Part shown: in pieces, positions 47,928-56,709 of the stretch | How positions within the stretch are numbered: the stretch's first letter is position 1 | How the letters are laid out: every line of letters starts with the position of its first letter | From: Amycolatopsis sp. FBCC-B4732 | GTDB lineage: Bacteria; Actinomycetota; Actinomycetes; Mycobacteriales; Pseudonocardiaceae | NCBI RefSeq assembly: GCF_023008405.1 | Contig: NZ_CP095376.1 | Span: 6,056,501-6,120,500, forward strand | Direction of reading: 5' to 3' | Length of the DNA: 64,000 nt | Translations under genes and position numbers: made by a program | The notes under the pieces: model-generated | The model's input: only the letters and a program-made list of their open reading frames with translations | What the model was told of the DNA's origin: nothing | Databases searched by the model: none

Positions 47928-49511
47928 GTGAATCCGGGGGAAAGCGACTACGCCGCCATCGCCGCGTCCATGGCCGAAGCCCTGCGCGCGGGCGCCGGCA
48001 CCGCGTGGGCGCACGCCACGCTCCAGCTGCGGCACACCGGCGGGTCCGTCTCGTGCACGGCGTGGAGTGACACGCGGGACGGCCTTCGCGTCGACTACGG
48101 GCCGATCGCGGAGCGGCTGTTCGAGCGCCCGCCCGCGGTGCTGGAGGTCCGGCTCGACGTCTCGGGGGCGTACCGCTTCACCGCCCGGCCGGACCTCACC
48201 GCCGTCTCGCCCGGGCAACTCGTCTTCGATCCGGGCTTCCGCTACCCCGGGCACCCCTTGCCGGGGCGCCCGCGGCCCGCGGGCGCCGAACCGACCGGCG
48301 TGCCGACGGATCCCTTGGTGCGCGCCGAGATCCTCAGGCTCACCGGCGAGTACGCGGCGGCGTACACCCGCATCAAGGGCACGGCGCCCCGGTGGCCCGC
48401 GGGCAAGACCGAAGCGGAACTGGCCGACGCCGAGGCGCGCATGGGCGTCCGGCTGCCCGAGGACCTCCGCGCGCTGTACCTGGTGGCGGACGGCGATCCG
48501 TGGGAGACCGGCCTGCTCGGGCCCTACTCCCACGACCCGCTGGACCGCGTCGTCGACACCTACCTCGACGGCGCACCCGGTTCCTACGGCTGGGAAGACG
48601 CGCTGGACGACGACGGCGTCGTGTTCGAGACCGTGCCCTTCGGCGCGGTGAAACGCCTGTCGCGCAACGACTGGTGGATCACCTTCGGCGGGGACCGGGC
48701 GATGAACTACGTCGCGGTGGACGTCGACCCCGCCGCGCGGGGGCACGCCGGCCAGGTCCTCGAGTACGGCCGCGACATCTACGGCCCGCTGCGCTACGTC
48801 GCGACGTCGATCACCGCCATGCTGACCGAGGTCGTGACCGCCCTGCGGGCCGGGCGCTACGAAGACCCGGGCGAGCAGTACCTCTTCGCGGAGACGGATC
48901 TCCGCGACGCCGCCGAGCGGTCCTACAACGAGGTGATCTCGAAGGCGGCCGCACTGGACCTGCCGTCGGTGGTGGCCGGCCTGCCCGGCCGGGAGCTGGT
49001 GCAAGAGGTCTACCTGAACGACGCCGGCGACGTCGACCTGGCCGTGTTCGACCCGCTGCCGTCGCTGCGGCGGCTGAGCGTCAACCGCGCCGCCGCCGTC
49101 ACCGCGTCGATCGGCGGGCTCGGCGCGCTGGAGTCGCTGCAGATCGAGGCCGGGAGCGTCGGCCTCGCCGGGCTCGCCGCGCACCCGGCGTTGTGGGACC
49201 TGCAGCTCGAAGGCGTCCGGGAGCCGCTCGACCTGGGGGTGCTGCGCACGCTGCCCCGGCTGACGAGGCTGGACCTCGCCGGATCGGCGGTGCCGGACCT
49301 CGGCCAGGTCGCCGGCCTCACCGCCCTGCGCGTGCTGCGGCTCGACGCCGGGCAGGTCCGCCGGCTGCTCGACCTCGGCCGCCCGCTGCCCCGCCTCGCG
49401 GCGCTGTTCGTCTCCGGGCGGACGACGCTGCCGGAAATGGCCGAGCTGCGGACCGCGTTCGGCGGTGACCAGGCGGGCCCGGTGACCGGGTTCTCGGCCG
49501 TGCTGCCCTGA
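47928..49511 (+). CDS. SMI1/KNR4 (SUKH)-domain protein with leucine-rich C-terminus
   Basis: 527 residues from a GTG. Residues ~1-130 are an alpha/beta region beginning MNPGESDYAAIAASMAEALR. Residues ~160-310 show the SUKH fold: EAELADAEARMGVRLPEDLR, ALYLVADGDPW, FGGDRAMNYVAVDVDPAA, and GQVLEYGRDIYGPLRYVATS. Residues ~365-510 are leucine-rich repeats (LPSLRRLSVNRAAAVTASIG, LESLQIEAGSVGLAGLAAHP, LPRLTRLDLAGSAVPDLGQV). SUKH domains often act as immunity proteins to contact-dependent toxins; fusion with LRRs suggests a recognition role (inference). Confidence 0.82.
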   Translation: MNPGESDYAAIAASMAEALRAGAGTAWAHATLQLRHTGGSVSCTAWSDTRDGLRVDYGPIAERLFERPPAVLEVRLDVSGAYRFTARPDLTAVSPGQLVFDPGFRYPGHPLPGRPRPAGAEPTGVPTDPLVRAEILRLTGEYAAAYTRIKGTAPRWPAGKTEAELADAEARMGVRLPEDLRALYLVADGDPWETGLLGPYSHDPLDRVVDTYLDGAPGSYGWEDALDDDGVVFETVPFGAVKRLSRNDWWITFGGDRAMNYVAVDVDPAARGHAGQVLEYGRDIYGPLRYVATSITAMLTEVVTALRAGRYEDPGEQYLFAETDLRDAAERSYNEVISKAAALDLPSVVAGLPGRELVQEVYLNDAGDVDLAVFDPLPSLRRLSVNRAAAVTASIGGLGALESLQIEAGSVGLAGLAAHPALWDLQLEGVREPLDLGVLRTLPRLTRLDLAGSAVPDLGQVAGLTALRVLRLDAGQVRRLLDLGRPLPRLAALFVSGRTTLPEMAELRTAFGGDQAGPVTGFSAVLP

Positions 49512-49520
49512 CGGGGTGCT

Positions 49521-50240
49521 TCACGGCACCCCGTGCGCCGCGACCAGCCTCGTCATGTGCGGGGACGGGCGCACGCCCAGCTCGCGATGCAGCAGCGCCC
49601 GGTAGTGCTGGTAGTGCCGCAGTGCCGAGCCGCCGTTGCCCTGGGCCAGGTGGGCCGCGATCACCGTGCGGTGAGCGCTTTCCCGGACCGGGTCGATGCC
49701 GATCGCCGTGAACGCCGCCTCCAGCGCGGCCAGGTGCGCGCCGGCCGTGATCAGGCGCTGGGCGATCGCCTCCAGTGCGTGCAGGCGGACCTGCTCCCAG
49801 CGCTGCCGTTCCGCGGTGAGCCACTCCTCGGTCCAGTCGGGCAGCAGGTCGCGGGACAGGGCGCCGACGAGCCCCTCGGGCGCCGGGCGGGCCGAAGCCG
49901 CGACGACGTGGTGGGCCGCTTCGAGGGCGCCGCGGAAGTCGACCGGGAGGGCCGGGGACAGCCGCAGGTGGTCGACCGGGGTCTCGACGACCGGGGTGGC
50001 CGTGGAGCGCCGGACGTGCCACAGCGCCTGACGCAGGTTCGCCGCCGCGCGCTGGCGGCGGCTCTCCGGCCACAGCTGCTCGGCCGCCGCGTTGCGGTTC
50101 ACCGCGGCGCCGTCGCGCACCGCCAGGAACGCCAGCAGGCGCTGCGCCGCCCGGGGCAGCGCGACCCGCTCGCCGCCGTCCAGCAGCTCGAACCGGCCCA
50201 GCAGCACCAAGTCCACGCGGGATCTGTCGCCCTCGTCCAT
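49521..50240 (-). CDS. SARP/BTAD-family transcriptional regulator
   Basis: 239 residues from the ATG at 50238-50240. OmpR-like winged helix (VDLVLLGRFELLDGGERVAL, PRAAQRLLAFLAVRDGAAVN, RNAAAEQLWPESRRQRAAAN, LRQALWHVRR), followed by the bacterial transcriptional-activator domain (DFRGALEAAHHVVAASARPA, LHALEAIAQRLITAGAHLAA, ALRHYQHYRALLHRELGVRP). This is the AfsR/RedD-like SARP architecture. SARPs activate secondary-metabolite genes in actinomycetes; no biosynthetic cluster is adjacent, so the target is open. Confidence 0.92.
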   Translation of the reverse strand: MDEGDRSRVDLVLLGRFELLDGGERVALPRAAQRLLAFLAVRDGAAVNRNAAAEQLWPESRRQRAAANLRQALWHVRRSTATPVVETPVDHLRLSPALPVDFRGALEAAHHVVAASARPAPEGLVGALSRDLLPDWTEEWLTAERQRWEQVRLHALEAIAQRLITAGAHLAALEAAFTAIGIDPVRESAHRTVIAAHLAQGNGGSALRHYQHYRALLHRELGVRPSPHMTRLVAAHGVP

Positions 50241-50606
50241 CGCGTCCCCTCGTCTCCGTCGACGCCGTTCGCCGGTCTCCGAGCATGGCACCGGCGGTGT
50301 CTCCCGGGCGTCTCCCCGCTTCCTCACGCCGCGTCGGGACCACGGCTCCCGCGCGATCGCCACTCAGCCGTGCGCGGGCTTGACCGGTCACCCGGACGGG
50401 AGCTGCCGCGACGGCGCGTCGCCGGACACCCCGGCCGCCGGGCGCCCGGATCGCCAATGGCCCAACGGGACTGGTCCGCTCTGGTCTAGCCCATCGTGTG
50501 ACGCCCGACGGCGTGCGGCACGCGGGACCGACGCCCGCGCGACGGCGGCCCCGGAAGGTCTGTCCCGAGGGCCGCACCGGCCCGCACGAACCGAGGAGCG
50601 GAAACC
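50241..50606. other. intergenic region, no gene seen
   Basis: 366 bp between the divergent SARP gene and the gene at 50607. No reliable frame, hairpin or operator is evident beyond short GC-rich inverted repeats. GAACCGAGGAGCGG near its right end provides the ribosome-binding site for 50607. Confidence 0.5.
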
Positions 50607-51539
50607 ATGACGGACGGACAGCTCAAGAGCGTCGACATCCAGATCGCCGCGGAGGACCTGGAGACCCTGAAGCACAACGGCTACCGGCTGTGCTTCGCGA
50701 AGAAGGTGAACGACACCTACAACGTCGTGTGGCAGTCGGCCGCCAAGTACCTGGGCGACAACACCTTCACCTGGCAGCCGCTGTACGAGCTCTTCGGCAG
50801 CAACGAATTCAAGGACTCCGTCGGGGTGCGGGTCTCGACGAACCAGGTCCCGATCGGCCTCGGCGACCAGGCGGTGCTCGACAGCGCCGGCGTGCTCGGC
50901 GACGCCTCGTCGGGCGGCTCGGCGACCGGCATCACGCTGGTCAACGACTACGGCACGATCCACCCCGGCCTGTGCGCGTTCTCGACCGACATCCACGGCA
51001 ACCCGTCGACCAGTCCGATCTACGTCGCCGCGGACGCCATCGTCCCGGGCACGGACGTGCTGACCCCGGTGGAGTGCGTGCAGGTCTGGTTCGAGCAGGA
51101 CATCGCCACCAGCACGATGTTCAGCAGCGCGCGGTCCGACGCGGTGGAGATCGACCTCACCGAGGAGGACTCGGCGGTCCGGCTCTACAGCGGCGGCGCG
51201 TGGTCGACGCCGCCGTCGATCTCCGTGGACACGAAGGCGATCGTGACCATCATCGCGGCCCTGACCGTGTCGGTCGGCGTCCAGCAGCTCCTGGCCAAGA
51301 TCACCTCGAAGCTCACCGGGGTCTACCAGGACATCCAGGTCGACGTGAAGGTGGCGGGCGGCAACACCGTGAGCCTCGTCTACTCGGAGAAGCCGGGGCT
51401 CTCCCCGGTCCGGCTGGAGCTGACGCGGATGCTGCTGCAGAACGCCACGACGGTCGACCAGCTGACCGCGTTCGCCATCGAAGCGTTCGCACAGCTGAAG
51501 GCCGGCTACGTCTCGCTCACCGCGACGGCAGCCGCCTGA
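50607..51539 (+). CDS. unrecognised 310-residue protein
   Basis: MTDGQLKSVDIQIAAEDLET, then KHNGYRLCFAKKVNDTYNVV, WQSAAKYLGDNTFTWQPLYE. Beta-rich through residue ~200 with many aromatic and acidic residues, one hydrophobic segment near 212-235 (AIVTIIAALTVSVGVQQLLA), then helix and strand (KVAGGNTVSLVYSEKPGLSP). No signal peptide or catalytic motif. The strong AGGAG and ATG make expression likely. The beta-sandwich character with one amphipathic/hydrophobic segment recalls secreted or pore-type proteins, but this is speculative. Confidence 0.7.
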   Translation: MTDGQLKSVDIQIAAEDLETLKHNGYRLCFAKKVNDTYNVVWQSAAKYLGDNTFTWQPLYELFGSNEFKDSVGVRVSTNQVPIGLGDQAVLDSAGVLGDASSGGSATGITLVNDYGTIHPGLCAFSTDIHGNPSTSPIYVAADAIVPGTDVLTPVECVQVWFEQDIATSTMFSSARSDAVEIDLTEEDSAVRLYSGGAWSTPPSISVDTKAIVTIIAALTVSVGVQQLLAKITSKLTGVYQDIQVDVKVAGGNTVSLVYSEKPGLSPVRLELTRMLLQNATTVDQLTAFAIEAFAQLKAGYVSLTATAAA

Positions 51540-51620
51540 TCCCCGGCGCACGGGCGGCCTTTACGGTGAAACCGGACGGGCCGCCCGGGCGTCCGAGGGT
51601 CCGACGAAAGAGGTGAGCCC

Positions 51621-52217
51621 GTGTCCTTCCGGCACTGCGTCCTGGTCCTCGCGGTGGTCTTGAGCACCGCGGCCTGCAGCACATCGACCGCGGGGCAGGC
51701 CCAGCCCGTGCCGACGGTGACGGCGGCCGCGGGGCCGCAGGTGACCGTCGGGACGATGCGCGTGACGCTGCCGCCGGGCGCGACCTTCACCGAGCACAGC
51801 CAGGACGGTCTCCTCGACGGCTGCATCGCCGAAGGCACCACGGTCTGCGAAGCGCGGATGCTGGACCTGCGCGAACTGACTTCGGACCCCAACGCGCCGA
51901 TCAACCTCCCGAGCGCGAAACGGCCCTTCGGCTGGTACACCGGCACGGACGTGCCGACGTGCATCACGCCCGCGTCGCCGCCCGGGCAGGCCGCGGTGGC
52001 CACCGGCAGCACGCTGCTCGACTCCGGCTTCGCCCCGATCGGCACCAAGAAGGCCGAGTACGGCCGCTGGCAGGTCACCTGTGAAGACGCGACGCAGAAC
52101 AACCAGGTCCGCATGTGGTGGCTGCCGACGAGCAAGATCCTGGTCGTCGAGTACGGGTCCTTCCCCGGCTGGGACGCCAAGATGGACGCACTGCTGACCG
52201 GCGCCACCTTCGCCTAG
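51621..52217 (+). CDS. predicted lipoprotein
   Basis: 198 residues from a GTG. Signal peptide MSFRHCVLVLAVVLSTAAC with the lipobox STAAC (Cys 19), then an STSTAGQAQP linker and a globular domain with four more Cys (LLDGCIAEGTTVCEARMLDL, VPTCITPAS, VTCEDATQ) that could form two disulfides. Typical actinobacterial cell-surface lipoprotein of unknown function. Its stop shares the CTAG with the convergent enzyme gene. Confidence 0.82.
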   Translation: MSFRHCVLVLAVVLSTAACSTSTAGQAQPVPTVTAAAGPQVTVGTMRVTLPPGATFTEHSQDGLLDGCIAEGTTVCEARMLDLRELTSDPNAPINLPSAKRPFGWYTGTDVPTCITPASPPGQAAVATGSTLLDSGFAPIGTKKAEYGRWQVTCEDATQNNQVRMWWLPTSKILVVEYGSFPGWDAKMDALLTGATFA

Positions 52218-54517
52218 GCGGTCACGTCCAGCGCGGCCCGGATGATCGCGTCGGTGTCGATGCCGTGGTACCGGTAGACGTCCTCGAGCGAGCCCGACTG
52301 GCCGAAGCCCGTGACACCCAGCGAGACCGACGGCACCCGGTTGATCCCGGCGAGGAACGCCAGCGTGTGCGGGTGGCCGTCGAGGACGGTGACCAGTGGC
52401 TTCGCCCGCGCGGCCGGGAAGACCTGGTCGAGGATCCACGACTCGCCGGCGCCCCGGCCCGACCGCGCCTGGAGCGCCTCGAACAGCAGGCCCGGACTGG
52501 TCACGCAGACGACGTCGGCCTCGACGCCGACCTGGGCCAGCCGCTCGGCCGCCGCCAGGGTGTCCGGCACCAGCGCGCCCATCGCCGCGAGGGTGACCGA
52601 AGGCGCCGAAGCCCGCCGCAGCAGGTACGCGCCCGCCACGACCTGGCGGCGACGGCGTTCGCGCGCCGCCGGGTCGGCCGGCACCGCGGCCAGCGTCTGG
52701 TCGACCGGGCGGGTCGAGAGCCGGAAGTACGACGACGTGCCGCCCGGCTTGCCGAGCCGGCCGAGCGCAGCCAGCAGCGTCCACTCGGTGTCGATCGCGA
52801 ACGCCGGTTCGTAGCTGACGCAGCCGGGCTGCTCGATGCCGATCGACGGCGTGGTGATCGACTGGTGCGCGCCGCCTTCCGGAGCGAGCGTGACGCCGGA
52901 CGGCGTACCGATCAGGATCGACTGCCCGCCCGCGTAGATGCCGAACGACCACGGCTCCAGCGCGCGCTCGACGAACGGGTCGTACATGACGCCGATGGGC
53001 AGCAGCGGCTCGCCCCAGCGGCTCCAGGTGGCACCGAGTTCGCCCAGCAGGCCGACCAGGTTCGTCTCGGCGATGCCCAGCTCGACGTGCTGCCCGGTCG
53101 GCTTTTCCCGCCAGTGCATGATCGTTTCGGGGTCGTCGTCGAACCAGTCGCGGCGCTCGGTGGCCGACCAGACGCCGACCTTGTTGACCCAGCCGCCGAG
53201 GTTGGTCGTCGAGCTGACGTCCGGGCTGACCGTCACAACGCGCTTCGCCGCTTCGGGCGCTTCGCGCGTCAGGTCCAGCAGAACGCGGCCCAGCGCCGCC
53301 TGCGTCGTCGCGGTCCCGGACGGCGTGCGCCCGATGTCGGTGGGTAGCTCCAGCGAAGGCAGCGAAGGAACGTCGGGACGGCGAAGGCGCGAAGCAACCT
53401 CGGCGCACAACGCGGCTTCGGCCGTTTCAGCCGCGAAGCCCTCCCAGGGCGAAGCGAGGTCCGTCCCGAGCGACGATGCCAGCTCTTCCATCTGCGCGGC
53501 GGTCAGCAGCGAAGAGTGGTTTTGCGGGTGCCCCTGGGTCGGGAGACCGCGGCCTTTCACGGTGTAGCAGAAGATCACCGTCGGCCGGCTGTCCGAAATG
53601 GACGCGAAGGCGTCGTCGAGCGAGCCGAGGTCGTGGCCGCCGAGGTTGCGGATCGCGGCCAGCAGCGTCTCGTCGTCGAGCGAGGCGACCAGCTCGGCCA
53701 ACGCGGCGTTCCCCGCGGGCAGCCGGTCGCGCACCTGGGCGGCGTCGCAGCGCAGCAGCCGCTGGTACTCCGGGTTCGGCATGTCGTCGATCCGCGCGCG
53801 CAGCTGCGCGCCGCCGGGCCGGGTGAACAGCTCTTCCAGCAGCCGCCCGTACTTCAGCGTCAGCACCTGCCAGCCGGCGGCGTCGAACATGCCCTGCAGC
53901 GGCCCGGCCGCGATGTTCGGGACGACGCGGTCGAGCGACTGGCGGTTGAGGTCGACGATCCAGACGATCTCGCCCAGCTCGGCGACGCCCGGGTCGAGGA
54001 TGGCCTCCCAGATCGCGCCTTCGTCGAGCTCGGCGTCGCCGACCAGCGAGTACTGGCGGCCGGTTCCCGCGGCGCCGCCCCGGGTCGTCAGGTAGCGACG
54101 GGCCAGCGCGCCCCAGATCGGGGCGGTCGCGCCGATGCCGACCGAGCCGGTCGAGTAGTCGATCGCGTCGGGGTCCTTGGCGCGGCTCGGGTAGCTCTGC
54201 AGGCCGCCGAACTCGCGCAGCGTCGGCAGGTAGTCCTCGTCCAGCTCGCCGAGCAGGTAGTTGATCGCGTGGAGCACCGGCGACGCGTGCGGCTTGACCG
54301 AGACGCGGTCCTCGGGGCGCAGGTGCCGGAACCACAGTGACGTCATGATCGACACCAGCGACGCGCACGACGCCTGGTGCCCGCCGACCTTCAGCCCCGA
54401 CGGGTTCGGCCGGACGCGGTTGGCCTGGTGCACGATCGCCGTGGCGAGCCACAGCACCCGCCGTTCGATCGCGGCGAGCGTGCCCGTCGCCGGAACGGTC
54501 GCGGAGGGCTGGGTCAT
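52214..54517 (-). CDS. transketolase/pyruvate dehydrogenase E1-like thiamine-diphosphate enzyme
   Basis: 767 residues from the ATG at 54515-54517 with GAAAGGTG before it. ThDP-binding half: VKPHASPVLHAINYLLGELD, GSVGIGATAPIWGALARRYL, and the metal motif GDAELDEGAIWEAILDP...DLNRQSLDR. Pyrimidine half: VTVSPDVSSTTNLGGWVNKV, ELGIAETNLVGLLGELGATW, EGGAHQSITTPSIG. The layout matches homodimeric E1/AceE-like proteins, though ~120 residues shorter than AceE. A keto-acid dehydrogenase or transketolase-type reaction is likely, substrate unknown. The Lrp-type regulator gene lies immediately upstream on the same strand. Confidence 0.87.
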   Translation of the reverse strand: MTQPSATVPATGTLAAIERRVLWLATAIVHQANRVRPNPSGLKVGGHQASCASLVSIMTSLWFRHLRPEDRVSVKPHASPVLHAINYLLGELDEDYLPTLREFGGLQSYPSRAKDPDAIDYSTGSVGIGATAPIWGALARRYLTTRGGAAGTGRQYSLVGDAELDEGAIWEAILDPGVAELGEIVWIVDLNRQSLDRVVPNIAAGPLQGMFDAAGWQVLTLKYGRLLEELFTRPGGAQLRARIDDMPNPEYQRLLRCDAAQVRDRLPAGNAALAELVASLDDETLLAAIRNLGGHDLGSLDDAFASISDSRPTVIFCYTVKGRGLPTQGHPQNHSSLLTAAQMEELASSLGTDLASPWEGFAAETAEAALCAEVASRLRRPDVPSLPSLELPTDIGRTPSGTATTQAALGRVLLDLTREAPEAAKRVVTVSPDVSSTTNLGGWVNKVGVWSATERRDWFDDDPETIMHWREKPTGQHVELGIAETNLVGLLGELGATWSRWGEPLLPIGVMYDPFVERALEPWSFGIYAGGQSILIGTPSGVTLAPEGGAHQSITTPSIGIEQPGCVSYEPAFAIDTEWTLLAALGRLGKPGGTSSYFRLSTRPVDQTLAAVPADPAARERRRRQVVAGAYLLRRASAPSVTLAAMGALVPDTLAAAERLAQVGVEADVVCVTSPGLLFEALQARSGRGAGESWILDQVFPAARAKPLVTVLDGHPHTLAFLAGINRVPSVSLGVTGFGQSGSLEDVYRYHGIDTDAIIRAALDVTA

Positions 54518-54593
54518 CGTCGACACCTTTCGTGCAGGAAGCACCCCCAGAACAGCACTGGTGGACGCTTCGCACAACCGATGCCGATCCGGC

Positions 54594-54652
54594 TGCGCAG
54601 AATGCACACCGGAACCGGACGGCTCAGGCCTCCGGGTGCGCAGAATGCACGC
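54594..54652. promoter_or_regulatory. repeated TGCGCAGAATGCAC sites between Lrp and enzyme genes
   Basis: TGCGCAGAATGCACA (54594-54608) and TGCGCAGAATGCACG (54638-54652) are direct repeats 44 bp apart; each has inverted-repeat character (TGCGCA/TGCACA). The first lies in the promoter region of the E1-like gene, the second inside the 3' end of the Lrp gene. Candidate Lrp-binding sites. Confidence 0.55.
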
Positions 54653-55109
54653 GCTCCAGCAGGGGCGTCAGGCGGTACGGGACGAGCTCGCGCATGACGA
54701 GCGAGATGTTCGTCCGCTCGACCCCGGGCGAGGCCAGGATCCGCCCGGCGATCCGATAGAGGTCGTCCGCGTCGACGGCGACGACCTGCACCATCAGGTC
54801 GCTCGCCCCGGTCAGCCCGCACACCTCGGTGACCTCGGGGATTTCGGCGAGGGCTTCGGCGATCTCGGCGAGGCGCCGCTGGTCGACCTGCGCGTTGACG
54901 AACGCCCGCAGCGGGTAGCCCAGCCGCGCGGGGTCGATGCGGCGTTCGAACGACCGGAGCGCGCCGCGCTGCTCCAGCCGCGCGAGCCGGGCCTGCACCG
55001 TGTTGCGCGACAGTCCCAGCCGCTCGGCCAGCGCGACCGCCGTGGACCGGGGGTCCTCCCCCAGCGCCTGGAGCAGCCGCGCGTCGATCTCGTCGATGGT
55101 GTCGGGCAC
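54624..55109 (-). CDS. Lrp/AsnC-family transcriptional regulator
   Basis: 161 residues from a GTG. N-terminal helix-turn-helix (IDEIDARLLQALGEDPRSTA, VALAERLGLSRNTVQARLAR) and C-terminal RAM ligand domain (LRAFVNAQVDQRRLAEIAEA, ALAEIPEVTEVCGLTGASDL). Lrp-type proteins sense amino acids. It precedes the E1-like enzyme gene by 106 bp on the same strand and probably controls it, which suggests an amino-acid-derived keto acid as substrate (inference). Confidence 0.92.
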   Translation of the reverse strand: MPDTIDEIDARLLQALGEDPRSTAVALAERLGLSRNTVQARLARLEQRGALRSFERRIDPARLGYPLRAFVNAQVDQRRLAEIAEALAEIPEVTEVCGLTGASDLMVQVVAVDADDLYRIAGRILASPGVERTNISLVMRELVPYRLTPLLERVHSAHPEA

Positions 55110-55179
55110 GGCCCGATCTTCCCACCCGGACGCGGCCGTGACCGGGCTCACCTCCAGCAGGTTGTCATCCGACCGTTTC

Positions 55180-55189
55180 CGATATATCG
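55180..55189. promoter_or_regulatory. CGATATATCG palindrome upstream of padR
   Basis: A perfect 10-bp palindrome, strikingly AT-rich for this genome, 38 bp before the PadR start. PadR-family regulators usually bind ATAT-containing palindromes in their own promoters, so autoregulation is likely. Confidence 0.6.
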
Positions 55190-55226
55190 TGAAGCAGTCG
55201 CAACAGTTCGAGAAAGGAACACAGAC

Positions 55227-55847
55227 ATGCGTAGGCAACGACACCCCTTCGCCCACGAGCGTGGGCGCACCCCTTTCGGGCCCTTCGGTGGTTTCGGCGA
55301 GTTCCCCCCGGGTTTCGGCCCCGGTGGACGCGGCCGTGGCCACGGACCGGGCCGGCGGGGTCACGGCGGACGGCGCAGCCGCCGCGGTGACGTCCGCGCC
55401 GCGATCCTGGCGCTGCTCGCCGAGCAGCCCCGGCACGGCTACGAGATCATCCGCGAGATCGGCGAGCGCTCCGGCGGCTTCTGGCGCCCGAGCCCCGGCT
55501 CGGTCTACCCGACGCTGCAGCTGCTGGCCGACGAAGGCCTGGTCGTCAGCAAGGACGAGCACGGCAAGAAGCTCTTCGAGCTGACCGACGCCGGCCGCAC
55601 CGCCGCGGAAGAGCAGGACAGCACCCCGCCGTGGGAGCACATCGCGCAGGACGTCGACCCGACCGAGGTCGGGCTCGCGAAGGCGGGCAAGAACCTGGCC
55701 GCCGCGGTCGTGCAGATCATGCGCGCGGGCACCGAGAGCCAGCAGGCCCGCGCGGCCGAGGTGCTCAACGACGCCCGGCGCTCGCTCTACGGCATCTTGG
55801 GCGAAGACGAGGACGAGTCCTCGGCTCCCGAAGAAGCAGCCGAGTGA
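55227..55847 (+). CDS. PadR-family transcriptional regulator
   Basis: 206 residues. Gly/Arg/Phe-rich N-terminal tail (residues ~1-52, e.g. FGPFGGFGEFPPGFGPGGRG). PadR winged helix follows (VRAAILALLAEQPRHGYEII, REIGERSGGFWRPSPGSVYP, TLQLLADEGLVVSKDEHGKK) and then a helical dimerisation region. The tail resembles actinobacterial PadR proteins that control membrane-stress or efflux genes. AGAAAGGA precedes the ATG. It overlaps the convergent methyltransferase gene by 61 bp. Confidence 0.92.
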   Translation: MRRQRHPFAHERGRTPFGPFGGFGEFPPGFGPGGRGRGHGPGRRGHGGRRSRRGDVRAAILALLAEQPRHGYEIIREIGERSGGFWRPSPGSVYPTLQLLADEGLVVSKDEHGKKLFELTDAGRTAAEEQDSTPPWEHIAQDVDPTEVGLAKAGKNLAAAVVQIMRAGTESQQARAAEVLNDARRSLYGILGEDEDESSAPEEAAE

Positions 55848-56596
55848 CCTGGCAGGACGAGGCCGGTGGGCTTGCGCCGCGCGTGAACGCGGTAGCCCAC
55901 CGGCAGCGTCAGGTCTTCGCCGCGATTCCCGTTACGCTGCAAGGACTCCGTGATCGCCTGTTCGGCGACGGGCTTGCTGAACTCGATCTTCAGCACGGCT
56001 TCGAGGTCGGCCGCCGTCGCGAACCGCCAGTCGGTGGCGACGCGGCGGCAGCCGAACCCGGCGCGGGCGAAGAACCGTTCCACCGCGGCCGGGTCGTAGT
56101 GCGGTAGGTCGGCGCGCATCCAGCCGCCGTAGGGCTCACTGGTGACGTCGAGGTCGACGATCAGGATCTTCCCGCCCGGCCGCAGGACCCGGTCGGCCTC
56201 CGCCAGCCCCGGCTCGCACCCCGGCCCGAAGAAGTACGCCGTGCGCGCGTGCACGACGTCGACGCTCGCGCTGCGGACCGGCAGCCGCTGGGCCCGGCCC
56301 ATCCGGACGTCCACGTTCGACAGTCCCTCGACGCGCTTCAGCGCGCTTCGCACCAACGGCTCGTGCGGCTCCACACCGAGCACCGAGCGCGCGTCGCGGG
56401 CGAAGACCGGCAAGTGGAAACCGTCCCCGCAGCCGACGTCCAGCACGTCCCGGCCGGTCCAGTCGCACTCCTCGCGCAGCACGCGCCAGATCTCGCCGCC
56501 GCTGTCCTGCGCGCGGTTCTCCCGCTCGTAATCGGCCTGGTAGTACCAGATGTTGGGGCTCGGCACGACCTCCGCGCGCCGCGACGACCACCGCAC
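55787..56596 (-). CDS. SAM-dependent methyltransferase
   Basis: 269 residues from a GTG with GGAG before it. Class I fold: motif I VLDVGCGDGFHLPVFARDA, motif II acid in VLGVEPHEPLVRSA, motif III-like VDVVHARTAYFFGPGCEPGL, and LRPGGKILIVDLDV. Starts with NIWYYQADYERENRAQDSGG. The Ser/Glu-rich tail (SGAEDSSSSSPKMP) lies in the overlap with the PadR gene. Substrate unknown. Confidence 0.87.
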   Translation of the reverse strand: MRWSSRRAEVVPSPNIWYYQADYERENRAQDSGGEIWRVLREECDWTGRDVLDVGCGDGFHLPVFARDARSVLGVEPHEPLVRSALKRVEGLSNVDVRMGRAQRLPVRSASVDVVHARTAYFFGPGCEPGLAEADRVLRPGGKILIVDLDVTSEPYGGWMRADLPHYDPAAVERFFARAGFGCRRVATDWRFATAADLEAVLKIEFSKPVAEQAITESLQRNGNRGEDLTLPVGYRVHARRKPTGLVLPGHSAASSGAEDSSSSSPKMP

Positions 56597-56709
56597 CCCG
56601 CTGCTCCTTCCGGGTCCTCGTCGCCGTCCAGTGCTCGCCCGGTGGCGAATTCTTGGCGGAAACCTCACGGATCACGCCTAGAATCCGGTGGGTATCGGGA
56701 GGAGCACCC

